Assembly: GCF_008831285.2 (NCBI RefSeq)
Contig: NC_045148.1
Location: 23,254,283 to 23,318,282 of the forward strand
Direction of reading: 5' to 3'
DNA: 64,000 bases
Origin: Nymphaea colorata
Taxonomy: Eukaryota; Streptophyta; Magnoliopsida; Nymphaeales; Nymphaeaceae
Positions 1 to 9,159 of this stretch are shown one piece after another. Position 1 is the stretch's first letter, and every line of letters begins with the position of its first letter. Made by a program: the position numbers and the translations under genes. The notes beneath the pieces are model-generated. The model saw only the letters and a list, made by a program, of their open reading frames with translations. It did not search any database and had not been told where the DNA came from.

Positions 1-310
1 GTTAGTAATGGACGTAGTTACAGAAGCACTGTTTCTGTTATTTTGGAAGCCGTCACCAGTTTAATGAAAGAAAAGGTCGGCCTCATCCTGAATGCCAAAG
101 ATGATCTCATCAACCTCCAGAGGAAGCTGGAACAATTTCCGGTGGCATCAAGGATGCAGGTCGCAAGCCCTTTTCCAGCAACAAGGGCGACAAAGGTCTA
201 GACGACAGCTGAAGGCTTGAGCTTGGAGAAAGGGAGATGGATTCTTTAACTTCAAGGAACAAGGTAAGAAAGCCTTGGATCATTCTGCACACTTGCTTCA
301 GAATTGTATT
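1..310 (+). pseudogene. CNL resistance gene fragment, Rx_N-type coiled-coil domain only
   Basis: An ATG at position 9 opens a peptide beginning MDVVTEAL. After about eight codons the family-like sequence moves to another frame (SVILEAVTSLMKEKVG, then LINLQRKLEQ). It then shifts again to a KDAGRKPFSSNKGDKG stretch and finally to a FNFKEQGKKALDHSAHLLQ stretch ending near 310. These pieces, in this order, match the N-terminal Rx_N coiled coil of plant CNL immune receptors (known family). At least three frame changes and a stop make it non-coding. No P-loop, kinase-2 or GLPL motif follows: the next recognisable gene lies on the other strand. The LRR part of a CNL resumes on this strand at about 4.6 kb, so this may be the 5' end of the same ancient gene, or of a neighbouring paralogue. 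Confidence 0.7.
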
Positions 311-544
311 TAATTTGGTAAACCCACTTATTGCCCATGGGTTTTACATTTTTTAGAGTATGCACCAAATCTCATGTTTTGTTCTCTTCTTGTGCTTTAA
401 ATTAAGCAGCCATGGCGTCACATCAATGCTGATGCTTAACGGCTTGACTAAAGGAGGATGGTTCCAAATCTTTAGAGATGACCACAAGAAGTGCTTTATC
501 AGGTGTGGAGATATAAAGGAAATTGTGACTGTGTGCATACACTT

Positions 545-579
<35 letters not shown>

Positions 580-658
580 AGAGAGATAGAGTACTGAAAT
601 TAATTTATTAATGTACCCATTTTTTATAGAGTCGGAAACAACGGCACTGGTGATTTGC
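311..658. other. Intergenic; GA microsatellite
   Basis: No coding similarity is visible. A (GA)n tract lies at about 547-575, followed by GATAAAGAGAGATAGA. This is the 3' flank of the terpene synthase relic, whose stop codon on the minus strand is at 659-661. Confidence 0.7.
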
Positions 659-3212
659 TTAGGCAGTCTGGATGGGCTCAGCAATGAGAGAGTAGACACA
701 GTCCATGGACTCATGCTGCAAGACACCCACCCCATCTTCAGAGTCGTACATGCACTGGGAGACCCACGCAATGTTGAGAGCCATGTTCATGAAGGAACGA
801 GAGAAGGCGGTCTGTTGCTGCTGCTGCTGAGCAGAGAGGAGCTCCCTGTTCAGCCTCCTCCATGCATCCCTTAGCAAGTACATTATGTGCTGCCGTGCTT
901 GCTCCTCTGCTACCCTTGCCTCGTTCATATAAATCTGGACCGATCTAGGCAGGTTCCCTCTCCCGAATCCAACCTTCGATCAAGTGTTCAACATATAAAG
1001 AGAAGATCATCAGACAATCAAAATAGAAAAACATAACAGGAACATTGTCAACTCAGAAGCTAATACTAGTTAACCAGCAGAAAATACACTAAACTAACCC
1101 TGGATCTCTGGAGGTCAGCCCAGAGACGAACTATCATGAATGACAAGTTGATGATGTTGGACTCAGACTGCGGCTGCTGGATTGCTTGTTCCTCAATGTT
1201 TTGGGAGAGGAAGAAGTAGGCATGGAGGAGAATAGGGCCGATCATCGCTGCCCGGATGTTGCTCAAAGATTCCTCTAGCCTTGGTGTCTGTTGGGCATGG
1301 TGCCACCTTGCTTCAACCAAGTAAGCTCTTCACACACTCACCACTAACCAAGAGTAGAAGAGAGCAAGTCAATTAGAAAGTGAAGCTAATATACTAATGT
1401 GATGATTTTAAGAGTAGAAGAAAGATTTGATAGAGAATGTGTCGTACCACTCTCCTCATGTGTGAAGTGATATCACGGCCATGCCTCCTAAGAACAGTGT
1501 AGCTGATCTGGTTGGTTGTGTTGTAGACAGCCACATAGAAGATCCTCAGTGACTGTGGGAGCTGCTCTGCCGCTTGAAGATCCCACCTGCATATATACAA
1601 TATAGAGCACCCACATTGGCTCCGAACGATGTAAGCAGAAACTAGAGACAGAGTTGCTACCTCTAATTTACCAACCATAATCATCCTTTACCTCTCAACA
1701 ACTTGCACAAAGTGTTCGAGCTCCTCAACAGACTGATGCTCGCCGAAGATGTCCTCATGGTGGCCATCAAGTAGGAGACCCTTGCGAGCTGCATCCTGTA
1801 CTGTGAGAACTGTGGCTCATGCATCTTCACCCCTGCCATGAAGTAGCTCTCCACCAGCCTATCTCTGGCGAAACTAATGTGCTCACACAAGCCCAAGTCC
1901 CTCCACCACCTGCAAACACCCAAAACAAAGGACTCATGGTTGATTATTAGTGGACCCAATGATGCAAACTAGCAACAATGTAACATACATGATATTCATT
2001 ACTGATACACATATATACATGGAATGACATTAGTTGCTGCATTATTATAAACTATTAACCAAGTTATTTAGGCCAAAGTGCAAGAATGAATTGTACCTAG
2101 ATAACTCCCTGAGCTCTCTTTGGTGGATTGTCTGCACCATGTTGAAGTCCAGCCTAGCGAACTCATGCAGCACTTGGCTTCTGCGGTCCGCTCTCTCGAA
2201 TGTCTCAATATACTCTCGGGCCTCGACCCTGCGAACCCTTCTGTGGAGCGGAACCTGCAGAGCACACTGTACCTGTCAAGACATCCTCTGGTCCATGCAG
2301 CTTATCCTTGCTCTAAGATGCTCTGAAGAAATGGCTGTAGCTTCTTCCAACACAGTTTCTCCTTCACACTCTAGTTGTGATGCTTCGTAGAGGCTCAGCA
2401 ACCCTCTCACGTCCTCACGAAGATTCTTAGAGAACCGGCCAGACTGTTCCGTAAATCTACCAAAGCACTCTACAAATTGCAAAAACAAATTTTAATGGTT
2501 AGTGTCAATTAACATATTTGTAATAGACAGTCTAGATTAAAAACTAATTATTGAGTCAATATTTTGGAATTAAGGCATGTTTATATACTATACACGTAGT
2601 CAATATTTTGGAATTAAGGCATGTTTATATACTATACATGTATACCTGCAGAAACATTATAGCCATGTTGCCTCAGAATTCTGAACCGAAGTGAAGAAGA
2701 GTAGAGGTCCTCAAATCCTCTAGTGCTCATGCATATGGCATCTAGCGATCACCTGACCTCACTCTCAAAGTGATAGGCTACACCTAAACGTTCTAGTGAA
2801 TCGATGACCTCCAACTGAGCTACTTGCTCAATCATTGATGTTATAAGTTGTCGGACTTTTCTTCTCAATTCTTCAACTCTGGTCCTTTGTGTTTCAATCT
2901 GCTCTCATTTTCATGTCTTTGAATTAGGATCACATCATGATACCAAAATAAACAAAATAATAGTATCAGATCTTAGGTATGGAAAATTACTGATATTGCC
3001 CTTGTAATGGACTGGATGAAGTCATAGTTCCATGTACTTGGCTGGTATCTGGAAGGCCTCCTTTGAGCAGCAGACCTACCGCAGCCCTCAGCCCTAGGCT
3101 CACATCTCACAAGGGTGCTGCTCCATGGCTTGAACCCAGCCATGGTATTAGGAGCAAGCTTGGGGGGGGAAGAAACAAAAGGAGTGGAAAGGGAGGCAAG
3201 ATGAACAGCCAT
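659..3212 (-). pseudogene. Terpene synthase pseudogene (TPS-b-like, probable plastid monoterpene synthase)
   Basis: Seven exon-like blocks run on the minus strand, spaced by AT-rich introns. Approximate positions are exon 1 at 3212-2987, exon 2 at 2910-2655, exon 3 at 2475-2095, exon 4 at 1910-1690, exon 5 at 1587-1445, exon 6 at 1325-1100 and exon 7 at 965-659. This is the usual angiosperm TPS exon plan. Exon 1 encodes a transit-like N-terminus, then RRPSRYQPSTW, a perfect RRX8W motif. Later blocks show LDFNMVQTIHQREL, WWRDLGL, FARDRLVESYF and the C-terminal LIAEPIQTA before TAA. Intact members ionise prenyl diphosphates, usually geranyl diphosphate in plastids, using Mg2+. Lesions: TGA at 2749-2751 in exon 2, TGA at 2276-2278 in exon 3, a frameshifting gap at 1751-1755 that removes the DDxxD codons, and an NSE/DTE site read as RLWADLQRSR. 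The codon 3' of the gap returns to the family frame (EDIFGEHQSVEELEHF). The TGA at 2276 might be avoided by alternative splicing; the other lesions would remain. Confidence 0.85.
2555..2642. repeat. 44-bp tandem duplication in TPS intron
   Basis: The 44-base unit starting AGTCAATATTTTGGAATTAA occurs twice head to tail with one difference (TACACGT against TACATGT). It lies in the intron between exons 2 and 3 of the synthase relic. Confidence 0.9.
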
Positions 3213-3289
3213 TAGAACAGTGTGTGTATTTGTTGTGGAATGTTGAATGCTTTCGCTGCCTCTCGGATGACCTAGCTAAGGATTGGTTT

Positions 3290-4430
3290 GCCAGTTTATA
3301 TAGAGGTGCATCCGAGTATTCATTGCATGTTTATAATGGTTAGAGAATTTTAATTAGGTTCAATCACTTAAAATATGGTGTTTGTGTAAGCTATAAATGT
3401 TTAATGCTATTTTCTTTGTATATAAATAGAAGGCATTAAACTATGACACTTGCCCATGCCATAACTATTTGGTACTTTTATTTTATAGATAGAATGCTTT
3501 CTTTCTTCAAGTTTTTGATATGCATTATAATCCGACACTTATTAGCTAATATTCACCACTAAAAACCATTTTCATTAAAGACCATGTTTATTTTTTACAC
3601 ATATTGGAGTAATTGCACCCTTTCACCTTGAAGTGGTGCAACTTGCCGTTTCAACAATATTATGAACATGGTTTGGTAGCTTATAAAGTGCTGCATCCGA
3701 GTGCATATTGCGTGTGTATAATGGTTAGAGAATTTTAATAAGGTTTAATCTCATAAAAATATGGTATTTGCTTAAGCTATAAATGTTTGATGCTTTTTTC
3801 TTTCTAAATAAATAGAATGCATTAAACTATGACACTCGCCTAAGCCATAATTATTTGGTACTTTTATTTTATTTGCATATAGATAGAATGCATTCTTTCA
3901 ACATGTTTTTGATACGTATTATACTCGGACACTTATTAGCTCATTTTTGCCACTTAAAACCATTTTTATCAAAGACCATGTTTATTTTTTACTCGTATTT
4001 GAGTAATTGCACCCCTTCACCTTTAAGGGATGCAACTTGGCGTTTCAGCAAATGCATTCTTTCTTCACGTTTTTGATATGCATTATAATCCGACACTTAT
4101 TAGCTAATGTTCGGCACTTAAAACCATTTTTATCAAAGACCATGTTTATTTTTTACACGTATTTGAGTAATTGCACCCCTTCACCTTTTAGTGGTGCAAC
4201 TTGTTGTTCCAACAATATTATGAACATGGCTTGCTAGCTTATAGAGAGCTGCAATCGAGTGCACATTTTTTGTCTATAATGGTCAGAATTTCAATGACGA
4301 GTAACATCTTACATTATGTTGCTTACATAAGCTATAGTCATTTGACACACTTTCTTTGAGAAAAAATAAAATGCACTAAAAGATGATGTTTGTGTAAGTC
4401 ATAATTCTTTGTATAAATGTAGAATGTATT
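3290..4430. repeat. Degenerate tandem array behind the TPS promoter
   Basis: The landmark GCATCCGAGT at 3308 recurs at 3692, a period of 384 bases, and as GCAATCGAGT at 4251. Each unit carries the same sequence in order: ATAATGGTTAGAGAATTTTAA, an AAGCTATAAATGTTT block, GACACTTATTAGCT, AAAGACCATGTTTATTTTTT, a GCACCC(C)TTCACCTT block, then a TATA-like stretch. A partial extra copy of the latter half (about 4048-4200 repeating 3880-4047) sits in the last unit. The short reading frames here merely translate the repeat. Past 4260 the similarity fades. Confidence 0.8.
3296..3305 (-). promoter_or_regulatory. TATA box of the TPS relic
   Basis: Read on the minus strand this is CTCTATATAAA, about 85 bases upstream of the ATG at 3212-3210. 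That spacing suits a core promoter with a 5' leader of about 50-60 bases. The box sits at the end of the tandem array at 3290-4260, and related TATA-like sites recur at the matching place in later units. Confidence 0.6.
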
Positions 4431-4470
4431 CATTGTGTCCACTTGGTTCAACCATCATCTTCTGGTCTCT

Positions 4471-4491
4471 TTCTCTCTCTCTCTCTCTCTC
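4471..4491. repeat. CT microsatellite
   Basis: A run of CT dinucleotides lies about 110 bases upstream of the LRR relic. Confidence 0.9.
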
Positions 4492-4594
4492 ATATTACTT
4501 TATGCGAATCTTAACATTATGAGAAACGTTAAGATATGGCTGTTGGATTCAATATGTGTTTTTGCAACCGAGTCCAATATGAACTTTATGCTAA

Positions 4595-6470
4595 ATAAAT
4601 TTGGAGTGCATCAAATTACATCACATTTTGCATGACCTTGCCTTATATATAAGTGGAAACGAAAATGGCCATGCCTCTACTACTGAGCACACCCACCATC
4701 TGTCATTACTTGGTGTACAAGATGCAAAGGCACACAAGCATAACACCTTGGAAACAGCAAATAAGGTGTGCACATTGTTGGCTGATTCCAATTATTATTT
4801 GCAGGTTTATATTGAACACTTGACCAATTTCAAGTGGTTGTGGGTGTTGTCATTGAGGGATGGGATGAGCTGCCTAAGTCCATTAATACCTTTCACTTGT
4901 AAAATATCTCGATCTAAGAAATTCTAAAGTGAGACGGTTGCCCAGTTCAATCTGCAGACTCCGTAACATGCAAACATTGGATTTAAATTATAGTAAAATT
5001 GAAGAGTTGCCCAAGGAAATGGGAGAGCTCTGCAACTTGAGGTATCTTGGGCTGAAATGGACATGGGAATTGAAATTTATAGCGGTAGGCTTGGGGGACA
5101 AGAAAAGCAATTGATTGTGCAAGAAATGCACAATTGCTTAAGGATAAGCATGGCATAATTAGTTTGGAATTACTGGAGGTGTTTCTGAACAGAGTGGTAC
5201 TTCTGAACAGAGTAATGATGAACAGAGTGGTGATTCTGAACAGAGTGGTGCGCTGGAGGCATTGGAACCTCCACTTGTGCAGGAGTGCTTGGAGATTGGT
5301 GATTATAAAGGAAAGATGCCAGGTTGGCATTTGAATACTGAGTATACCAAGCTACTTCCACTAAAGGTAGAAAGATGCCATTTATGACAAAAACTAATAA
5401 GGATTACCTCGTTGAAAGTACTACATGTCATCAATTTCCCAGCACTATGTCTGCCTGCCTTGGAGTCGTTGAAGGTGGAGGAATGCTGCGGCCTAGAGAA
5501 ATTACCCCATCACATGCCTGCTCTCAAGTCGTTGAAGGTGTACGGACCTAATAGCTTGAAGGCTCTTGTTAATGTTGCTTTACTTGAGGAGTTGATGGTG
5601 GAAGGTTTGCTCAACTGGGAAGGGTGGCCAGCAGATGGATTGGGGGAAACAATATTGACTTCGATGCCAAGGTTAAGAGATGCGAATTTTATGAATTGTC
5701 CAAAGATGAAGACAGAAGGCTCGCTTGATGCTCTATTGGAGCTGGCGGGGCATGCATGACCGTCAAGTGATTGAGATCCAAAGTCTGTCAGTGTGTTGTT
5801 GCCTAAGTGCAAGATTGAGATGGAAATTCCTTGAGCAACTGCCAAACCTCATTGAGTTAAGGTTGGATCCAGACTCAGCAGTACTGCTGCCATCGCCATT
5901 GCCATCGGCGGTATCTACATTTCTACCCTCCCTCAAGTCTCTGTCTTTGAGGGACACGAATGTTGATGAGGTCTAATTGGGAAGGGCGCCTCAGCGGTTG
6001 TGGGGTCTCTCCCAACTGGAGACATTGTACCTAAACCATTTCTTTGAGGACATCAGCTTGGGCGGCCACTGGCAATGCCTCCCAAAACTGAGATACCTAG
6101 AGCTTCAATACTTCCCCAAGCTGAAGTCTCTCGTCGACATTACTACCCACCAAAATGAAAATGATGCAGTAGCAACAACATGTCCAATGGATGCAAACGA
6201 ACAGATCGCCTGCCTCTCGAAGCTTGAAAAGTTGGTAATTTACTTTTGTCCAGCACTCCATCTGCCGCAGGAACTCAGAGACCATCTTGGGGAATGGTTA
6301 TCCATCCTAGGCTAAAGTGGTTGAGGTGCTGTTATATCATGTTACGGAACCTTTTCTGTTTCGTAGGCAGAAACCTTCGGTATTTGCATATGTCCTGCAC
6401 TTGTGCTGCAGGAGTTAAGATGCCATCTTGGAGGAAAGGTAACAATTATCCGATATGTTTTAATGTTTAA
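4595..6470 (+). pseudogene. CNL resistance gene fragment: MHD-proximal region and LRRs
   Basis: Similarity starts abruptly with LHHILHDLALYISGNENG, the place where CNL proteins carry the MHD motif at the end of NB-ARC; here Met-His-Asp is LHH. It continues with HHLSLLGVQD, ANKVCTLLADSNYYL and a run of LRRs: KYLDLRNSKVRRLPSSICRL, MQTLDLNYSKIEELPKEMG, LPALESLKVEECCGLEKLP, LPNLIELRLDP, LPSLKSLSLRDTNVDEV, LSQLETLYLNHFFED and LPKLRYLELQYFPKL. In intact relatives this region mediates effector sensing and autoinhibition (family knowledge). Frame changes occur near 4900, 5390 and 5760, and stops at 5112-5114, 5757-5759 and 5974-5976. The last open piece stops at 6313-6315. The CC and NB-ARC halves are missing next to it. 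There is no chance of a full receptor from this locus as it stands. Confidence 0.85.
5180..5255 (+). repeat. 15-bp imperfect tandem repeat inside the LRR relic
   Basis: TCTGAACAGAGTGGT recurs four to five times with slight length changes. In the LRR-compatible frame it reads SEQSG-type pentapeptides, between the first LRR block and the ALEALEPPLVQECLEI block. In relatives this position is a variable inter-repeat loop. Confidence 0.75.
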
Positions 6471-6689
6471 AATCGGTGACAGATTGTGACTATTTTTTTT
6501 TTTTGGTCAAGTATGAATCTTTTGCATTTCATCGGCTCTTTTTTTCTCAACCTTGTTTGATTTAGGTGTTGTACATTTTTTATGTCATGTTTTCGATCTG
6601 CAAAAGTAGAGTGAATCTGTAAAATCAATAGATTGCAACTGCTTTCGGCAAACATGACAGAAGTCAATATTACATGGTCATGTTGGTGT
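6471..6689. other. Intergenic, low information
   Basis: AT-rich sequence between the LRR relic and its partial second copy. I see no coding similarity. Confidence 0.5.
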
Positions 6690-6845
6690 GGTTTCATTGA
6701 GAACATCAGCTTGGGAGGCCACAAGAAATGCCTCCCGAAACTGAGAAAGCCAGTTCTTTTTTGCTTCCCCAATGTCAAGTCTTCTGGTGGGTGCAGCAAA
6801 TAGTATTACTCCTCAACAAAATGATGCAGTAGCGACCACATTTCT
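6690..6845 (+). pseudogene. Second, partial copy of an LRR segment
   Basis: This stretch matches 6038-6180 of the preceding relic: both contain GAGGACATCAGCTTGGG or GAGAACATCAGCTTGGGAGG, ATGCCTCCCAAAACTGAGA or ATGCCTCCCGAAACTGAGA, and AAATGATGCAGTAGC. It encodes a fragment like ENISLGGHKKCLPKLRKP. It was probably left by a paralogous CNL copy; sequence identity by eye is clearly below 95%. Confidence 0.75.
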
Positions 6846-6867
6846 TTTTATTTTTTACATTTTATCT

Positions 6868-7527
6868 TTACTATTTTATGAATTTCTTCCTTTAAACTAG
6901 TTGGCATAATTTTCAAAAAATTTAGGATGGATAATACCATTTTCTTGAAATTTACTACTCGACCTTGGACCTTTTTGCAAAAAGTTTTATGGTCATGGGC
7001 CGTATGTGATTTTTTAAAAGAATTTATGGGTAGAGAAGTGCCTGGTTGGCTAGGCTTTCAAACATGGTTTTTATTTATTTTTAGCCATTGAGTCGAGGTG
7101 AGTAACTTAATTTATATTTTCTATGTGTTTTTCTCCTACAAATACGAAAAAATAATTTTTTGGGTGCACAAAGTGAACCCTATCGCTCGGTTGAGAGGCT
7201 GAAGCCTCCCCTCCTTCCCCTTGCCCTTGGATTGAGACCTGCATTAGGACTAAACCAAGGATGTTAAATGTACCTACTCATAATTAATGATTTGGGCTCC
7301 CTATATAAGCGAATTAAGTACTTCTCAACAGGTCAATGATGGGGTAATTTTATATTGAAGAAAATTCTTATGCGTTTCTTTTTTCTTCTTTTTTTGTTTA
7401 TATGTAACTAAACTTTCACTAACAAACATTGCCTATATTGAGACAAAAAACTAATTGGGGCATTATTCTTTGTTATATATGTATTGGCCTTTAGGTTTAA
7501 ACAGCCAATAATCTAATAAGGTCTCCT
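6868..7527. other. Duplicated non-coding DNA (copy A)
   Basis: I see no gene. The matching sequence is at about 43409-44070. A polypyrimidine-rich stretch near 7375-7400 (TTTCTTTTTTCTTCTTTTTTT) is conserved in both. Confidence 0.6.
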
Positions 7528-7535
7528 GGCAATCT

Positions 7536-7891
7536 AGGCTTGGGCATCAGCCTGGCACGGCCGATAAGGAGTCAGACTCGGACCGGGCCTCAACTCATTA
7601 CTGTGGCTTGGCCCCGGCCCAACACCCGAAACCCGAGCTCAGACCCAGCTCATTTAAAATTTAAAATATATATATTTAACATAAAATAATATGTTGATAT
7701 AATTAATTGTAATAAAATACTATAATTATATATATAATAAAGAAAAATAACATTAAAACTCTTTTATCAGGTGGAATTGGGCTTAGTCAAGCCCACCTGG
7801 TTCAGCCCGATGCCTTTTTTTGGGCTTGAGCCTTGCTCGAGTCGAGCCGCGTATTGGGTACCCGGCCCAATGCCCCGATGCCCAGGCTTAA
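7536..7891. mobile_element. hAT-like non-autonomous element (MITE), copy A
   Basis: A 356-bp element bounded by imperfect inverted ends, AGGCTTGGGCATC on the left and GATGCCCAGGCTT on the right, with GGCCCGG-rich subterminal arms around an AT-rich core. The 8-bp direct repeat GGCAATCT flanks it at 7528-7535 and 7892-7899; 8-bp target duplications are typical of hAT transposons. It has no transposase. The same element sits at the same place in copy B, so it was present before the duplication. Confidence 0.7.
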
Positions 7892-8097
7892 GGCAATCTC
7901 ATGGAAAGTGGGTATTCCATGTGCAAGGACCCTACTTACGACAAGGCACCGGGGACCTGTCATGCAAAGGGGGCTTGGCCCATTGAGCTGAGACCCACTC
8001 TTCCCAAACATTAAAATTATTTTGCATATTGTTATGACCAATATACCCATTTAAGTGATAAAAAAGTGTCCTCGTTTTCTTGTCATACTCAGAGTGT

Positions 8098-8452
8098 TAT
8101 CTCAATATCTCATAAATATTTTGTTATATCATACTTATGTTTAGCGTCATTCACATATCCATCATTATCTCCAACCTATTTGTTATCTCATATACATTAT
8201 CGCATACATATATTATCTCGTACCTGTTTATTATCTCAAACATCCGCCATTCTTTTGTACCTATTTGTTATCACATATATATTATCTCATATCTATTTGT
8301 ATCTCCTATCTATTTGTTATTTCATACATATTAACTCATATGTATTTGTTATCTTATATATATTACTTATTTGTTATTTCATATATCTGTTATTATCCCA
8401 TACCTATTTGTTATCTCATACTTGTGATTTCACACCTATTTGTTATCTCCTA
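8098..8452. repeat. TTATCTCATACCTATTTG-type minisatellite, copy A
   Basis: Degenerate units of about 18-20 bases repeat many times, with core TTATCTCATA followed by CCTATTTG. A reading frame of about 170 codons crosses it without a stop and reads as a hydrophobic S/Y/I/L repeat. It has no ATG context or family match, so I treat it as an artefact of the repeat. Copy B carries a shorter version at 44650-44938. Confidence 0.85.
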
Positions 8453-8459
8453 CACATGC

Positions 8460-9135
8460 ATGCACAATGTTGGAGCATTAAAGTAAACATGCATATTGGT
8501 AGTAGTGTCCACAACCGGCGTATTCTCATTATATATATGGAGTGGCATATAAAACTTTATCAAAAACATATTCTCACATGTTACAAGTGAAGTGCTAGAA
8601 TCTAAGACAAAGTAGAGAAAACTATGAACATTTAGGCGACTACAAATTATGTACATCTCAACTGTCGGAGAGCTACCTCAGGATGATTATTAAATTGAAG
8701 GGACAATTTAAAATTGCTTACATTGACCATCATATTTATGATTTTTGTCAAGCTGCCTTCTGCCGGTCTACACCTTGAACTGGTTAGGTCACCTCGTCCT
8801 ATTTATTCTACCGAAATGCATAGTACATGAATTTGTATATGCAATCATGTTGAAGAATTTGGCTTGATCCAATGTAAAGCTGCTAGGGAAGTAGCGCTCC
8901 TATCCGAGCAGACCACTATTTCTGTATGATATTTTTTTGATAATATCATTAGGAATTTATTTTCAAGGGAATTGCCACATAGCTTCTATCGCTTCCTTGT
9001 GGGTTTTTTAGGAGAATGTGGTTTCTATCGGTTCTTAGTTATGCCATAGACCATGCAAACAAACGCCATACTTCAGTGAAGAACAGGAAACTACTTTGTT
9101 AAGGCAAACGAAAGCAGGAAAAAAAAAGTGGTTGC
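8460..9135. other. Duplicated non-coding DNA (copy A)
   Basis: No coding family recognised. Conserved with about 44945-45645. Sequence such as GCATTAAAGTAAACATGCATAT and CTGCCGGTCTACACCTTGAA is retained in both copies. Confidence 0.6.
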
Positions 9136-9141
9136 CCATGT

Positions 9142-9158
9142 TTATATATATATATATT
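9142..9158. repeat. AT microsatellite, short allele
   Basis: About eight TA units. The matching tract in copy B (45650-45696) is nearly three times longer. Confidence 0.9.
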
Positions 9159-9159
9159 A

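Noticed and set aside
547-575. GA tract as a GAGA-factor regulatory site
   Set aside because: It lies at the 3' side of the TPS relic and is a plain microsatellite; no promoter follows.
3855-4237. Two overlapping frames (about 73 and 76 codons) with similar peptides
   Set aside because: The similarity comes from the tandem array upstream of the TPS relic, not from a duplicated gene.
8066-8590. 174-codon open frame as a gene
   Set aside because: It translates the TTATCTCATACCTATTTG minisatellite; the sequence is a low-complexity repeat, poorly kept in copy B.
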